The notes: a model not told the origin generated them from the sequence alone. DNA of 64,000 bases from Herbiconiux aconitum (GCF_024979235.1 NZ_JANLCM010000002.1:1581841-1645840); one strand, 5' to 3'. Counted from the stretch's first letter, positions 9,845-19,617 are shown. Program-made: numbers and translations.

Positions 9845-10777
9845 TCACCTGGCCCGCGGGTGTGCCGTCTGGTACATGTCGATCAACGTGTCCGCGGTCA
9901 CGTGCGTGTACAGCTGCGTCGTCGTCACCGACGAATGCCCCAGCAGGTCCTGCACCACCCGCACATCCGCGCCGCCCTGCAGGAGGTGGGTGGCGAAGGA
10001 GTGCCGGAAGGTGTGTGGCGAGATGTGCGTCTCGAGCTTCGCCCGATCGGCCGCGGTCTGGATCACGAGCCAGGCGGCCTGTCGGCTGAGGCGTTGGCCC
10101 CGGATGCCCAGGAACAACGCCGGCGTCGACGGACCGCGCACCGAGAACACCGGTCGCACCCGCACGAGGTACGCATCGAGGGCGGCTCGCGCATACCGCC
10201 CCACGGGCACGATCCGCTGCTTGCTGCCTTTTCCGGTCACCCGCACGATGTCCCCGTCCTGCACGTCGTCGACGTTGAGGTCGACCACCTCCGAGATGCG
10301 CGCACCGGTGGCGTAGAGCAGTTCGAGCAGCGCGCGGTCACGCAACGACACCGGGTCGTCGCCGCCCGTCGCGGTCAGCAGCCGGTCCATCTGCTCGATC
10401 GAGATGGCCTTGGGCAGGCGCAGGGCGAGTTTCGGCGGCTTCACCTCGCGCGCGGCATCCGTGTCGACGAGGCCCTCCTCGGCCAGGTAGCGGTGGAAGC
10501 TGCGCACCGACGACAGGATGCGCGCGATCGACGAGGCGCTGAGCTCGGTCTCGCTCGCGGTGCGGGCCGCCTGGGTGAAGGCGCTGATGTCGGCCTCAGC
10601 CACCACCGCGACGTCATCGATCCCCCGCGAGCGCAGCCAGTCCGCGTAGCGTCCGAGGTCGCGGCGATACGCGGCGACGGTGTTGGCGGCCAGTCCCCGT
10701 TCGATCGTGATGTGGCGCAGAAAACCGTCGATCGCCCGGTTGATCCCGGTCGGTTCCGCCGCCACCTGCTGGGTCAT
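9845..10777 (-). CDS. xerD: Tyrosine recombinase XerD
   Basis: The 310-aa recombinase has an N-terminal SAM-like core-binding domain and a C-terminal catalytic domain. Visible catalytic features are R in ATGARISEVV, H-x-x-R in PHTFRHSFATH, H in LGHSSV and the nucleophilic Y in TTTQLYTHV. XerC/XerD resolve chromosome dimers at dif. The location between a NUDIX gene and parA-scpAB matches the actinobacterial xerD locus, which favours XerD over XerC. The ATG at 10777 lies 11 nt after the NUDIX stop. An imperfect hairpin (GTTGC...GCAAC, 9798-9837) follows the stop and may attenuate transcription. Confidence 0.93.
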   Translation of the reverse strand: MTQQVAAEPTGINRAIDGFLRHITIERGLAANTVAAYRRDLGRYADWLRSRGIDDVAVVAEADISAFTQAARTASETELSASSIARILSSVRSFHRYLAEEGLVDTDAAREVKPPKLALRLPKAISIEQMDRLLTATGGDDPVSLRDRALLELLYATGARISEVVDLNVDDVQDGDIVRVTGKGSKQRIVPVGRYARAALDAYLVRVRPVFSVRGPSTPALFLGIRGQRLSRQAAWLVIQTAADRAKLETHISPHTFRHSFATHLLQGGADVRVVQDLLGHSSVTTTQLYTHVTADTLIDMYQTAHPRAR

Positions 10778-10788
10778 GGTCGCCGGTG

Positions 10789-11433
10789 CTACTCGGCGGC
10801 GTGTCCGGTCGCCGCCCCGCGGAACCGCGGATGGGCGGGCCAGGCGTCGTCGGCGGCCCGCAAGGTCGCCCAACCCTGCGCGCGAGAGGCGTGGGCGGCG
10901 AGGGTACCGATCACGAGCGAGGGGTTCTGAACGCGGCTCGCGAGCACGGCCTCGAACAGCTCGTCGAGGCTCACCCAGCGCTTCTCCATGTCGGCCTCCT
11001 CGCCCTCGCGGGCGAAGGCGGCGGTGGCGCTGAGTCCGCGGGCGACGAAAATGCGGATGGCCTCGTTGTTGCCGCCCGGGGTCGTCACGTAATCCATCAG
11101 CACGTGCCAATCGGATGCGGCGAGGTCGACCTCCTCCGCCAGCTCGCGTTTGGCGGCGTCGAGCGGCGATTCGGTGTCGACGTCGAGGAGACCGGCGGGC
11201 GGCTCCCATTCGCGACGGCGCACCGGATGCCGGTACTGCTTGATCAGCAGCACCCGGTCGTCGTCGTCCAGCGCGAAGATCGCGACGGCCCCGGGATGGT
11301 CCACGAAATCGCGGTGCAGGGTCGCACCCCCGAAGTCGAAACCTTCACGGCGAACGTCCCAGACGTAGCCGTCGAACACGACCTCGCTCGACGAGACGGG
11401 CGCCTCGGCGAACTCGTCGGCCAGCTCAGGCAT
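10789..11433 (-). CDS. NUDIX hydrolase, ADP-ribose pyrophosphatase type
   Basis: The 214-aa protein contains a Nudix box (residues [24 protein letters not shown], with the REL-x-EE core) embedded in an ADP-ribose pyrophosphatase-like fold (WEPPAG upstream of the box). The probable substrate is ADP-ribose or a related sugar nucleotide. The ATG at 11433 is chosen because AGGA lies 5 nt upstream; an ATG two codons earlier (11439) is adjacent to its AGG. The gene overlaps pyrG by 8 nt. The pyrG-NUDIX-xerD order is conserved in actinobacteria. Confidence 0.9.
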   Translation of the reverse strand: MPELADEFAEAPVSSSEVVFDGYVWDVRREGFDFGGATLHRDFVDHPGAVAIFALDDDDRVLLIKQYRHPVRRREWEPPAGLLDVDTESPLDAAKRELAEEVDLAASDWHVLMDYVTTPGGNNEAIRIFVARGLSATAAFAREGEEADMEKRWVSLDELFEAVLASRVQNPSLVIGTLAAHASRAQGWATLRAADDAWPAHPRFRGAATGHAAE

Positions 11434-13150
11434 CGGCATCCTGCACCGGGAACAGCCGGGTGGCTTCCTGACGCTCGAGCGACGCGGCAACCAGACCTTG
11501 GAACAACGGATGCGGCCGGCTGGGCCGCGACCGCAGCTCCGGATGCGCCTGGGTCGCCACGTAGTACGGGTGCACGTCGCGCGGCAGCTCGACGTATTCC
11601 ACCAGGTGTCCGTCGGGCGAGACGCCGGAGAACCACAGGCCGGCATCGGCGATCTGCTCGCGGTACTTGTTGTTCACCTCGTAACGGTGACGGTGGCGCT
11701 CGGCAGCTGAGGATGCGCCGTAGACCTCTTCCACGATCGATCCGGCCGCGAGTTCGGCTTCGTAGAGACCGAGGCGCATGGTTCCGCCGAGGTCGCCGCC
11801 GGCGATGATGTCGACCTGCTCGGCCATCGTCGCGATCACGGGGAACTCGGTGTCGGGGTCGAACTCGCTCGACGAGGCGCCCGGAAGGCCCACCACGTTG
11901 CGGGCGTACTCGATCACCATGCACTGGAGGCCGAGGCAGAGCCCCAGGGCCGGGATGCCGTTCTCGCGGGCGAAGCGCAGCGCGCCGAGCTTGCCCTCGA
12001 TGCCGCGCACGCCGAATCCGCCGGGCACCAGGATGCCGTCGACGCCCTCGGCCCCGGAGAGCTCGCGGGCGGCTCCCTCGGGCGTCTGGCAGTTGTCCGA
12101 CGGAATCCACTTGATCTTCACCTTCGTACGGTGGGCGAACCCGCCCGCCCGCAACGCCTCGGTCACCGAGAGGTAGGCGTCGGGCAGGTCGATGTACTTG
12201 CCCACCAGACCGATCGTCACCTCGTGCTTGGGCTCGTGCACGGCGTCGAGCAGCGGCTGCCAGCCCGACCAGTCCACGTCGGTGGCCTTCGATCCGAGGT
12301 CGAGGTGGTCGACGATGTAGGCGTCGAGTCCCTGCTCGTGCAGCATCGTCGGGATGTCGTAGATCGAGGGAACGTCGATGGCGTTCACCACGGCCTGCTC
12401 GTCGACGTCGCACATCAGCGCGATCTTGCGCTTGTTGCTCTCCGAGACGGGCCGGTCGCTCCGCAGCACGAGCGCGTCGGGCTGGATGCCGATCGACCGG
12501 AGGGCGGCGACCGAGTGCTGCGTCGGCTTCGTCTTCTGCTCACCCGAGGCGTTCATGAAGGGCACCAGCGAAACGTGCACGAAGAAAACGTTCTTGCGGC
12601 CCAGCTCGTGGCGAACCTGGCGGGCCGACTCGATGAACGGCTGCGACTCGATGTCGCCCACCGTGCCGCCGATCTCGGTGATGATCACGTCGGGGCGGGA
12701 GGCGTCGTGAGCCTGGAGGCGCATCCGTCGTTTGATCTCATCGGTGATGTGCGGAATGACCTGCACCGTGTCGCCCAGGTATTCGCCGCGGCGCTCCTTG
12801 GCGATGACGCTGGAATAGATTTGACCGGTCGTCACGTTCGCGGCCTGATTCAGGTTGATGTCGAGGAACCGCTCGTAGTGACCGATGTCGAGATCGGTCT
12901 CCGCGCCGTCGTCGGTCACGAAGACCTCGCCGTGCTGGAACGGGTTCATCGTTCCCGGATCGACATTGAGATAGGGATCGAGCTTCTGCATCACGACGCG
13001 GAGTCCGCGCGCGGTGAGCAGATTGCCCAGGCTGGCGGCGGTGAGGCCTTTACCCAGAGAGGAGACGACACCCCCGGTGACGAAGATGTGCTTCGTCAGT
13101 TTCGAGTCGTTTTGGTTGTTCTTACGTTCCGCGTCATGAGCATCGTCCAC
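11426..13150 (-). CDS. pyrG: CTP synthase
   Basis: The 574-aa protein makes CTP from UTP, ATP and glutamine. The N-terminal synthetase domain begins [17 protein letters not shown]; the C-terminal class I glutamine amidotransferase domain has the nucleophile in LGLCLGLQ. The start is a GTG at 13150. A TAGGAT box ends 8 nt upstream, consistent with a short or absent leader. The C-terminus overlaps the NUDIX gene. Confidence 0.97.
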   Translation of the reverse strand: MDDAHDAERKNNQNDSKLTKHIFVTGGVVSSLGKGLTAASLGNLLTARGLRVVMQKLDPYLNVDPGTMNPFQHGEVFVTDDGAETDLDIGHYERFLDINLNQAANVTTGQIYSSVIAKERRGEYLGDTVQVIPHITDEIKRRMRLQAHDASRPDVIITEIGGTVGDIESQPFIESARQVRHELGRKNVFFVHVSLVPFMNASGEQKTKPTQHSVAALRSIGIQPDALVLRSDRPVSESNKRKIALMCDVDEQAVVNAIDVPSIYDIPTMLHEQGLDAYIVDHLDLGSKATDVDWSGWQPLLDAVHEPKHEVTIGLVGKYIDLPDAYLSVTEALRAGGFAHRTKVKIKWIPSDNCQTPEGAARELSGAEGVDGILVPGGFGVRGIEGKLGALRFARENGIPALGLCLGLQCMVIEYARNVVGLPGASSSEFDPDTEFPVIATMAEQVDIIAGGDLGGTMRLGLYEAELAAGSIVEEVYGASSAAERHRHRYEVNNKYREQIADAGLWFSGVSPDGHLVEYVELPRDVHPYYVATQAHPELRSRPSRPHPLFQGLVAASLERQEATRLFPVQDADA

Positions 13151-13189
13151 GGAGTTCCATCCTAACAGTGCTGCGACGCCATTCGTCGT

Positions 13190-14614
13190 TCACGAGATGA
13201 GCAAGTCGTCGTCGGACTTCTCGGCGGGGTTGTCCGGTTCCTCCGCCTCCGGCACCTCCACCACCACGATCTCCGGTGGCACGGGCCGCTGCAGCAGCTC
13301 GACGAGCAGCAAGAGCACCACCGCGATCACCGCGGTCCAGATGATCTGCCCCGTCGACAACGGGCGCAAGAACAGGATGAAGGCCGCCGCGGCCACACCG
13401 ATCAGCACCTGGATGAGCACTCGCTGCTTACCGAGCACCCGCCCGAAGGCCCCCGTGGAGATCCCGCGCGCGTCGCCGATGGCACGGAGCCGCGTCGCGG
13501 CGTCTCCGAAGGCTCGGCGCAGAGCCGGTGCCGGTCGGTAAGGACCGACGGCCCAGCTGATCACCATCACCGTGAACGCGAGCACCGCCACCGCCACGAC
13601 CGTGCTGGCGATCATCGACGTCACGGTGTCGTAGATCACTCCCGCGGCGTCGATCGGCACGTACCGCGGAGCGATCGACGCGACCGTCACCAGGTTCCCG
13701 ATCCGCAGACCGATCCCGAGCAGAACCATCAGCGCGCCGAGCGACAACCCCGTCCAGAACAGCGCCACGGTGCGGCGTTTCGCCGCCACGACGCCCGCTG
13801 CCAGAAAGGCGATCGCGATCCACGGCAGCCACACCCCGAGGCTGACCGCCAACCCGTAGGCGAGGGTGAGCTGACCGAAACTGTCCGACTGCGCCACCAC
13901 GATGTTCATGTCGACGCTGGGGATGGCATCCGCGAAACTCAAGCCCTGGTCGATCATGGCGGCTTTCACCGCCTCGATGATCGGGCCGAGTTGCACCGAG
14001 AGCTCCCCTGAGGAGGAGATCGAGAGGGCACCCGCCGGATCGTTGGTCATGGCCGCCACCAGCTGCTGGTGACTCACCCGGAGCGCCTGCTCCCAAATGT
14101 CGGCGAAAGCCGGAGATTCGACGAAGTTCGTCACCACCGTGGTGGCGAGCGACTGCAGGCCGAGCGCCGCGGGCCTCTTCAGCGCAGACAGGGCAGCGGA
14201 TGCGGCCGGCGGCAACCCCAGTTCGTCGACCGCGTCGAACACGTCACTGGTGGTCTTCTCGAAGTCGACCTGCTCTTCGACAGCGGTCATCACCTCCTCG
14301 ATCACGAAGGCCTGAATGGCGGCATCTTCGGCCAGCGGCGCGAACGTCGAGACGAAGGCCTCGGTGTTCGCCAGTTGACTCTGCGTCCAGGTCGCCGCAA
14401 CGGCCACCGGCGCCAGAATCAGGCCGATCACCACGAGAACGACGGATGCGACGGTGCGGCCTCGCCCTCGACGCCGGCGTTTGACGGGCTCCAGACCACT
14501 CTCAGTGTCGAGCGGAAGGGTGTCGGCGAGTCCCGCATGCGCCCGTAGCCGCTCGTTCTCCGCCTGGAGCTGTTCGACCATCGCGGCCAGCTCGCTGTTC
14601 GTCAACCGTGCCAT
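13190..14614 (-). CDS. Multi-spanning membrane protein of unknown function
   Basis: The 474-aa protein starts with a short leucine-zipper-like segment (residues 4-27, AAMVEQLQAENERLRAH), then an Arg-rich patch and a transmembrane helix at about 54-76. A soluble, probably extracytoplasmic region follows (about 77-245). Further helices lie at about 247-275, 281-303, 336-357, 396-417 and 424-444, and the tail is acidic. I do not recognise the family. Its place between recN and pyrG corresponds to a slot that holds other envelope proteins in mycobacteria. The ATG at 14614 is preceded by GGGGACGAG. Confidence 0.85.
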   Translation of the reverse strand: MARLTNSELAAMVEQLQAENERLRAHAGLADTLPLDTESGLEPVKRRRRGRGRTVASVVLVVIGLILAPVAVAATWTQSQLANTEAFVSTFAPLAEDAAIQAFVIEEVMTAVEEQVDFEKTTSDVFDAVDELGLPPAASAALSALKRPAALGLQSLATTVVTNFVESPAFADIWEQALRVSHQQLVAAMTNDPAGALSISSSGELSVQLGPIIEAVKAAMIDQGLSFADAIPSVDMNIVVAQSDSFGQLTLAYGLAVSLGVWLPWIAIAFLAAGVVAAKRRTVALFWTGLSLGALMVLLGIGLRIGNLVTVASIAPRYVPIDAAGVIYDTVTSMIASTVVAVAVLAFTVMVISWAVGPYRPAPALRRAFGDAATRLRAIGDARGISTGAFGRVLGKQRVLIQVLIGVAAAAFILFLRPLSTGQIIWTAVIAVVLLLLVELLQRPVPPEIVVVEVPEAEEPDNPAEKSDDDLLIS

Positions 14615-14701
14615 CGTCTCGTCCCCTTCAACCCCCTAGGTGGCTACAGTGTGGCACAAGGGCAATCGAGGAGTCATCGCAGAATCAGCGTGACATCGGG
14701 T

Positions 14702-16423
14702 TCATCCACGCGCCGCGGCGAGGCTCTCCGCCGTTGAGAGAAGTTCCGCGGCGTGGGCGAGCCCTGATTCCGAGTCAGGCAGCCCGGAGAGCAGCCGCGC
14801 CATCTCCGCGAGGCGGTCGTCGCCGGCGAGCTGAACGACGTTGCTCGCCGTCACCGGACCGTCCTGGTCTTTCTCCACCCGCAGGTGGTTGGTGGCGAAC
14901 GCGGCCACCTGCGCCAGGTGCGTCACCACGATCACCTGCGACGATCGCGCGAGCACGGCCAGGCGCCGCCCGATCTCGATCGCTGAGGCGCCGCCCACCC
15001 CCGCATCCACCTCGTCGAAGACGAAGGTCGGCACGGGATCGGCCGCTGCCAGCACGACCTCGATCGCGAGCATCACCCGCGAGAGCTCGCCGCCGGAGGC
15101 CCCTTTGTTGAGCGGCCGCGGCTCGCTGCCCTCGTGCGCACGGAGCAAGAACTGCACGAGGTCGCGCCCGGTGGAGCCGAGGTCGTCGCGCTGCTGCACC
15201 TCCACCACGAACCGCGCGTTCGGCATCGCGAGCGCGCCCAACTCGTCGGTGACGGCAGTCGAGAGCCTCTCCCCCGCGTCACTGCGCAGCGCGCTGAGGT
15301 CGTCGGCGATCCGCGTCAGCTCGGCGTACTCGTCGTCGACCAGCGCCGAGAGCTGTTCGATGCGATCGGAGTCGGAGTCGAGTTCGAGCAGGCGCGGCTC
15401 CGCCTCGGCGGTGAAGGCGAGCACATCGGAGAGTTCGGGACCGTACTTGCGGGTCAGCACCGTCAGCTGGGCGCGTCGTTCCTGCACGCGGTCGAGTTCG
15501 CCCACTTCATCGGTTTCGAGCCCTGACACGTAACTGGCCAGCTGAGTGGAGATGTCGGACACGATGAAACTCGCATTCGCGAGAGCTTCGACGATGGGCG
15601 CGAGCGCCGTGTCATGGTGGGCCACCCGTTCGAGGCTCCGCAACGCGGCGTCGATCAGCCCGACTGTGTCCGGTCCGTCGCCCGTTTCGCTCGAGATGCC
15701 CTCCCGCGCCTCGGCGGCCGCCAACCGCAGGTCTTCGAGGTTCGTCAGGCGCCCCGCCAGATCGGCCAGCTCAGCGTCTTCGCCCTCGACGGGCGCGACT
15801 GCCGAGATCTCGTCGATGGCCGCCCGGAGTTGTTCGGCTTCGCGCAGGCGCGACGAGCGCTCGGTCACGAGTGCGTCGATCTCGGAACTGTGCGCCTGCC
15901 ACGACTCGTAGAGACTCCGGTATTCGGTCACGCGTTCGGCGAGCGCTGGTCCGGCGAAACTGTCGAGCGCTCCGCGCTGGGCTGACTGGCTCTTCAAGCG
16001 GAGCTGGTCGGATTGGCCGTGCACCACGACCAGGGCGCTGCCGAGCTCGGAGAGCACGCTGATCGGCGCCGACCGGCCGCCCACGACTGCACGGCTGCGC
16101 CCCTCGGCCGAGACGGAGCGCGACAGGATGACCTCGGCGTCGCCGATATCGCCGGCGTCGTCGAGGTCTCCTCCCACCTCCCGCACGCGATCCGCGACGA
16201 CTCCATCACGACCCACCAGGATGCGGCCCTCGATCCAGGCCTGCCCCGCTCCCTTGCGAATCGACCCCGTGTCGGCACGCTCGCCGAACAGCAGCCCGAG
16301 CGCCGACACCACCATGGTCTTGCCCGCGCCGGTCTCGCCGGTGACGGCGGTGAACCCCGGGCCGAGCGGCAGCACGGCTTCGCCGATCACGCCGAGGTCT
16401 CTGATCGACAGTTCCTCAATCAC
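14702..16423 (-). CDS. recN: DNA repair protein RecN
   Basis: The 573-aa SMC-like ATPase has Walker A GETGAGKT at residues 29-36, a central coiled-coil region, and the C-terminal signature GGELSRVMLAIE with Walker B FDEVDAGVGG. RecN acts early in double-strand-break repair. The GTG start overlaps the NAD kinase stop by 8 nt; the tlyA-ppnK-recN order is conserved in actinobacteria and suggests one transcript. Confidence 0.96.
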   Translation of the reverse strand: MIEELSIRDLGVIGEAVLPLGPGFTAVTGETGAGKTMVVSALGLLFGERADTGSIRKGAGQAWIEGRILVGRDGVVADRVREVGGDLDDAGDIGDAEVILSRSVSAEGRSRAVVGGRSAPISVLSELGSALVVVHGQSDQLRLKSQSAQRGALDSFAGPALAERVTEYRSLYESWQAHSSEIDALVTERSSRLREAEQLRAAIDEISAVAPVEGEDAELADLAGRLTNLEDLRLAAAEAREGISSETGDGPDTVGLIDAALRSLERVAHHDTALAPIVEALANASFIVSDISTQLASYVSGLETDEVGELDRVQERRAQLTVLTRKYGPELSDVLAFTAEAEPRLLELDSDSDRIEQLSALVDDEYAELTRIADDLSALRSDAGERLSTAVTDELGALAMPNARFVVEVQQRDDLGSTGRDLVQFLLRAHEGSEPRPLNKGASGGELSRVMLAIEVVLAAADPVPTFVFDEVDAGVGGASAIEIGRRLAVLARSSQVIVVTHLAQVAAFATNHLRVEKDQDGPVTASNVVQLAGDDRLAEMARLLSGLPDSESGLAHAAELLSTAESLAAARG

Positions 16424-17330
16424 GATCCATCGGCCCCCGCCACCCGTTCACGGGCAGATTGAACTTGCGCACCAGGCGATCGGTGAACGGCGCCATGTGC
16501 AACCGCGCGAGGCGCACCGGCGTCGGCGAGCGGCGCACCACCACGCGCGCGCCTTTCGGCAGATCCCACATCCGGCGGCCGTCGGCCCAGAGCACGGCGC
16601 CGCCCTGGGTGCGGTCGAGTACCTCCACCGCGAGCGCGGAATTCGGTCCGACGACCAGTGGGCGCGCGAACAGCGCGTGCGGACTGAGCGGCACCATCAG
16701 CAGCGCGTCGAGGCTCGGCCACACCACCGGCCCGCCGGCCGAGAAAGAGTAGGCGGTCGACCCGGTGGGAGTCGACATCACCACGCCGTCGCAGCCGAAG
16801 CTCGACAACGGGCGCCCGTCGACCTCCACCACGACCTCGAGCATGCGTTCGCGACTCGCCTTCTCGACGGTGGCCTCGTTGAGTGCCCAGGTCTCGTAGA
16901 CGACTTCGGAATCGACCTTCACCCGCACCGCCAACGTCATCCGCTCTTCCACCAGGTAGTCGCGCCCGAGCGCACGGTTCACGGTCTCGGTGAGGTCTTC
17001 GCGATCACTCTCGGCGAGAAACCCCACGTGCCCGAGGTTCACCCCGAGCAGCGGGACGGTCGAGCCGCGCACGAGTTCGGCCGCCCGCAGGATGGTGCCG
17101 TCGCCGCCGAGCACGATCACGAGCTCGAGGTCGAACACGGTCACGCCCGAACCGAGGGTCTCGAACGACCCCAGATCGGCGAGCGCCTCCGTTTGGTCGT
17201 TCTCGTCGAGCGGACCGATCACCGGAGTCACCCCGGCGCCCCGCAATTGCTGGCACACGCTCTGCGCGGCCACGACGGAGTCGTGACGCCCGGTGTGCAG
17301 AACGACCAGCATGTATCGCTCAGCAGACAC
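16416..17330 (-). CDS. nadK: NAD kinase
   Basis: The 304-aa protein phosphorylates NAD to NADP. The GGDGTILRAAE motif (about residues 74-84) and the NE-containing segment ALNEATVEK are typical, as is the glycine-rich STPTGSTAYSFSAGGP. The GTG at 17330 gives the full-length family start; an ATG six codons later (17312) is an alternative. It lies 3 nt downstream of tlyA. Confidence 0.95.
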   Translation of the reverse strand: MSAERYMLVVLHTGRHDSVVAAQSVCQQLRGAGVTPVIGPLDENDQTEALADLGSFETLGSGVTVFDLELVIVLGGDGTILRAAELVRGSTVPLLGVNLGHVGFLAESDREDLTETVNRALGRDYLVEERMTLAVRVKVDSEVVYETWALNEATVEKASRERMLEVVVEVDGRPLSSFGCDGVVMSTPTGSTAYSFSAGGPVVWPSLDALLMVPLSPHALFARPLVVGPNSALAVEVLDRTQGGAVLWADGRRMWDLPKGARVVVRRSPTPVRLARLHMAPFTDRLVRKFNLPVNGWRGPMDRD

Positions 17331-17333
17331 GCA

Positions 17334-18137
17334 TCACGCTCCTGTCATCTCGGTGACTCGTCCCAACCATTCTGTCGGATGGGAACCGACATCCTGATTG
17401 AACCAGACCAGGTACTCCAGATTCCCGGCACCGCCGGCAATTGGGGAGGGGATCAGGCCGGCTGTGGATAACCCGAGGTCGTACGCGGCCCACAGCACGT
17501 TGGTCACCGCGTCGGCGCGGAGTGCGGCGTTCCGCACGATGCCCTCTTTCACACCCGTGCGGCCGACCTCGAACTGCGGCTTCACCAGCAACACGAAGTC
17601 CGCGTCGGGCCGGGCGACCGACCGCAGCGGCTCCAGCACCAGCCCGAGCGAGATGAACGAGAGGTCGCCCACCACGAGGTCGACCGGCCGGTCGATCCCG
17701 GATGCGCCGGCGAGGGTTTCCGGGGTGGCGAACCGCAGATTGAAACCCTCCACCGCAATGACACGCGGGTCGCGGGCGATGATCGGATCGAGCTGATCGT
17801 GCCCCACATCGGCCGCGATCACCCTTTCGGCGCCGCGCTCCAGCAGCACCTGGGTGAAACCTCCGGTGGAGGCACCGGCGTCCAGCGCCAGCACGCCGTC
17901 GACGCGCACACCGGAGAAGGCGTCGAGCGCCGCGATCAGCTTGTTCGCGCCGCGGCTCACGTAACGGTCGACCGCGTCGACGGTCACGGTTTGTTCCTCG
18001 CTCACGGGGAACGAGGCCTTGACCTGCGGCGTCCCGTCGACACGCACGTAACCGTTGGCGATCAGACGCGCAGCATGGGTGCGCGACCGGGCCAGGCCGC
18101 GAGCGGCGACCACGGCATCCAGACGAGCACTACCCAT
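17334..18137 (-). CDS. tlyA: TlyA-type 16S/23S rRNA 2'-O-methyltransferase
   Basis: The 267-aa protein has an N-terminal S4 domain (about residues 4-60, LDAVVAARGLARSRTHAARL) and an FtsJ/RrmJ-like Rossmann methyltransferase domain with SAM motif LDAGASTGGFTQVLL and VGDLSFISL. TlyA methylates cytidines in 16S and 23S rRNA, and its loss gives capreomycin resistance in mycobacteria (established knowledge). The ATG start lies inside the last codons of the 52-aa gene upstream (8-nt overlap). The gene lies about 1.2 kb downstream of an rRNA operon on the same strand, unlike in mycobacteria. Confidence 0.95.
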   Translation of the reverse strand: MGSARLDAVVAARGLARSRTHAARLIANGYVRVDGTPQVKASFPVSEEQTVTVDAVDRYVSRGANKLIAALDAFSGVRVDGVLALDAGASTGGFTQVLLERGAERVIAADVGHDQLDPIIARDPRVIAVEGFNLRFATPETLAGASGIDRPVDLVVGDLSFISLGLVLEPLRSVARPDADFVLLVKPQFEVGRTGVKEGIVRNAALRADAVTNVLWAAYDLGLSTAGLIPSPIAGGAGNLEYLVWFNQDVGSHPTEWLGRVTEMTGA

Positions 18138-18288
18138 CCGACGGCGACGCGTCCCCGCCCTCGAGGCGGGCTTTCAATTCTTCGTGCACTTGGGCGTATG
18201 CGATCGCACGCTGGTCCAGGGGCTGTTCCTCGATGACGCGGAGCCGCGGAACCAGTGCGGCATCGTTGTCGACGTCGTCTGTGTTCAC
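18130..18288 (-). CDS. Conserved small protein between HAD phosphatase and tlyA (52 aa)
   Basis: A 52-residue reading frame starts at GTG 18288 (MNTDDVDNDAALVPRL...) and ends 8 nt inside tlyA. It is acidic at both ends with a central amphipathic segment (RAIAYAQVHEELKARLEGG). A small protein of similar size lies in the same position in mycobacteria (Rv1693, from memory), which supports it as a real gene. I know of no function. The ribosome-binding site (GGGCAG) is weak. Confidence 0.75.
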   Translation of the reverse strand: MNTDDVDNDAALVPRLRVIEEQPLDQRAIAYAQVHEELKARLEGGDASPSDG

Positions 18289-18343
18289 CTGCCCAGCGTA
18301 CCGTGCGCATCCGGCTGCGGCACCGGGACGGGCGGGCGTCCGG

Positions 18344-19363
18344 TCAGCTGTAGAGCGCAGGGTCGACGTCGAGCGCGTGGATCGACAGGCCCGAGTTCCA
18401 GATCGCCGCGGAGCCCGCGCGCACCAGATCGGTGGGCGAGTCGCCGGTCTTCACCACGCGCACCACGTGTCCCTTCATCCGCACGACGGATGCGCCCACC
18501 GAGGTCTCCGAGCCGTCCTTCGAGGTCACCGTGGCGGGGTACGGATCGAACAACTGACGCAGATCCGCCAGGATGAAGTCGGGGCGGGAGCCCGCCGGCG
18601 CGGCGAGCACCTGCTTCGCCCGGTCGATGCCGGTGAGCACGTGGATCGCCCGCAGCCCGGCGCGCTTGGCGCCCAAGGTGTCGGTGTCCAGGCGGTCACC
18701 GATGAACGCTGCGTTCTCGGCTCCGAACCGCGCAAGGGCCACTTCGAAGATCGGCGCCTCGGGTTTGCCCGCCACCACGGGCAGCCGTCCGACGGCTGTG
18801 TGCACCGCCGACACCAGCGTGCCGTTGCCGGGGGCGATACCGCCGGCCACCGGAATGGTCCAGTCGGTGTTGGTGGCCACCCAGTGCACGGCCGGGTCGT
18901 GCAGCGCGAAGCTCGCCTCGGCCAGCTGCGTCCACCCCACCTCGGGCGCGAATCCCTGCACCACGGCGGCGGGGCGATCGGATGCCGATCGGGTCACGAC
19001 GAATCCGGCCTTCTCCACCTCGGACACGAGACCGATTCCCCCCACCACGAGCACGGTCGCTCCGGGGTCGATGAGCGTGACCAGGATGCGCATGGCCGCC
19101 TGCGGCGACGTCACGACGTCTTCCGGAGCCACGGTCAGCCCGAAGCTGCTGAGGTGCTCCGCCACCTGCGCGTCGGTGCGCGACGCATTGTTGGTGATGA
19201 AGCCGGTGCGAAGACCCTCGGATGCCACACGCGACAATGCGTCGACCGCATACGGGATGGCCGTGGGGCCTTGATAGACCACGCCGTCGAGATCGGCGAG
19301 AACGGCGTCGACACCGTCGAGCGGGAGCATCGGCTCCGTCTTCTTCGTTCCGAACAGACCCAT
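18344..19363 (-). CDS. HAD-superfamily phosphatase, NagD-like
   Basis: The 339-aa protein carries the HAD nucleophile motif ADLDGVVY (D24, D26), the class IIA-type TNNAS segment and the C-terminal GDRLDTDTLGAK motif. Family members dephosphorylate phosphoglycolate, nucleotides or sugar phosphates; the substrate cannot be assigned. The ATG at 19363 follows GAGGAAGAGGA. It begins only 24 nt after the terminator stem of rRNA operon 1, leaving little room for its own promoter. It heads the HAD-small protein-tlyA-nadK-recN run. Confidence 0.9.
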   Translation of the reverse strand: MGLFGTKKTEPMLPLDGVDAVLADLDGVVYQGPTAIPYAVDALSRVASEGLRTGFITNNASRTDAQVAEHLSSFGLTVAPEDVVTSPQAAMRILVTLIDPGATVLVVGGIGLVSEVEKAGFVVTRSASDRPAAVVQGFAPEVGWTQLAEASFALHDPAVHWVATNTDWTIPVAGGIAPGNGTLVSAVHTAVGRLPVVAGKPEAPIFEVALARFGAENAAFIGDRLDTDTLGAKRAGLRAIHVLTGIDRAKQVLAAPAGSRPDFILADLRQLFDPYPATVTSKDGSETSVGASVVRMKGHVVRVVKTGDSPTDLVRAGSAAIWNSGLSIHALDVDPALYS

Positions 19364-19387
19364 CGTCCTCTTCCTCGCGTTAACGCA

Positions 19388-19417
19388 AAATGGCCACCCA
19401 TTGCTGGGTGGCCATTT
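19388..19417 (-). terminator. Intrinsic terminator of rRNA operon 1
   Basis: A 12-bp perfect stem (AAATGGCCACCC / GGGTGGCCATTT) with a 6-nt loop lies 10 nt after the 5S 3' end; the stem's own T run is followed by TGCGTT on the minus strand. Confidence 0.9.
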
Positions 19418-19427
19418 CACAAAGAAG

Positions 19428-19547
19428 TCCGGCGGTGTCCTACTCTCCCACAAGGTCCCCCTTGCAGTACCATCGGCGCAGAGAGTCTTAGCTTCCGGGT
19501 TCGGAATGTGACCGGGCGTTTCCCTCTCGCTATGGCCGCCGAAACAC
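19428..19547 (-). rRNA. rrf: 5S ribosomal RNA, operon 1
   Basis: The minus strand reads TGTTTCGGCGGCCATAGCG...GACACCGCCGGA, about 120 nt with complementary ends and the usual CCGAACCCGGAAG loop. Boundaries are estimated from the terminal helix. Confidence 0.95.
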
Positions 19548-19592
19548 TATTGATGTATCAAAGTGAATTCGAGCAATCATTGCTGATTGTTC

Positions 19593-19617
19593 GGTTCTCG
19601 ACCGTACATCGAGAACC
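19593..19617. other. Hairpin in the 23S-5S spacer, operon 1
   Basis: GGTTCTCGA (19593-19601) and TCGAGAACC (19609-19617) form a perfect 9-bp stem with a 7-nt loop, next to a TAGTGGACGC-like box that also occurs in the 16S-23S spacer. It is probably an rRNA processing or antitermination signal. The same structure lies at 26686-26710 in operon 2. Confidence 0.6.

Noticed and set aside
9677..10930. A 417-aa plus-strand frame opposite xerD and across the 111-bp repeat
   Set aside because: Mostly the antisense of xerD and NUDIX; the start lies inside the repeat hairpin.
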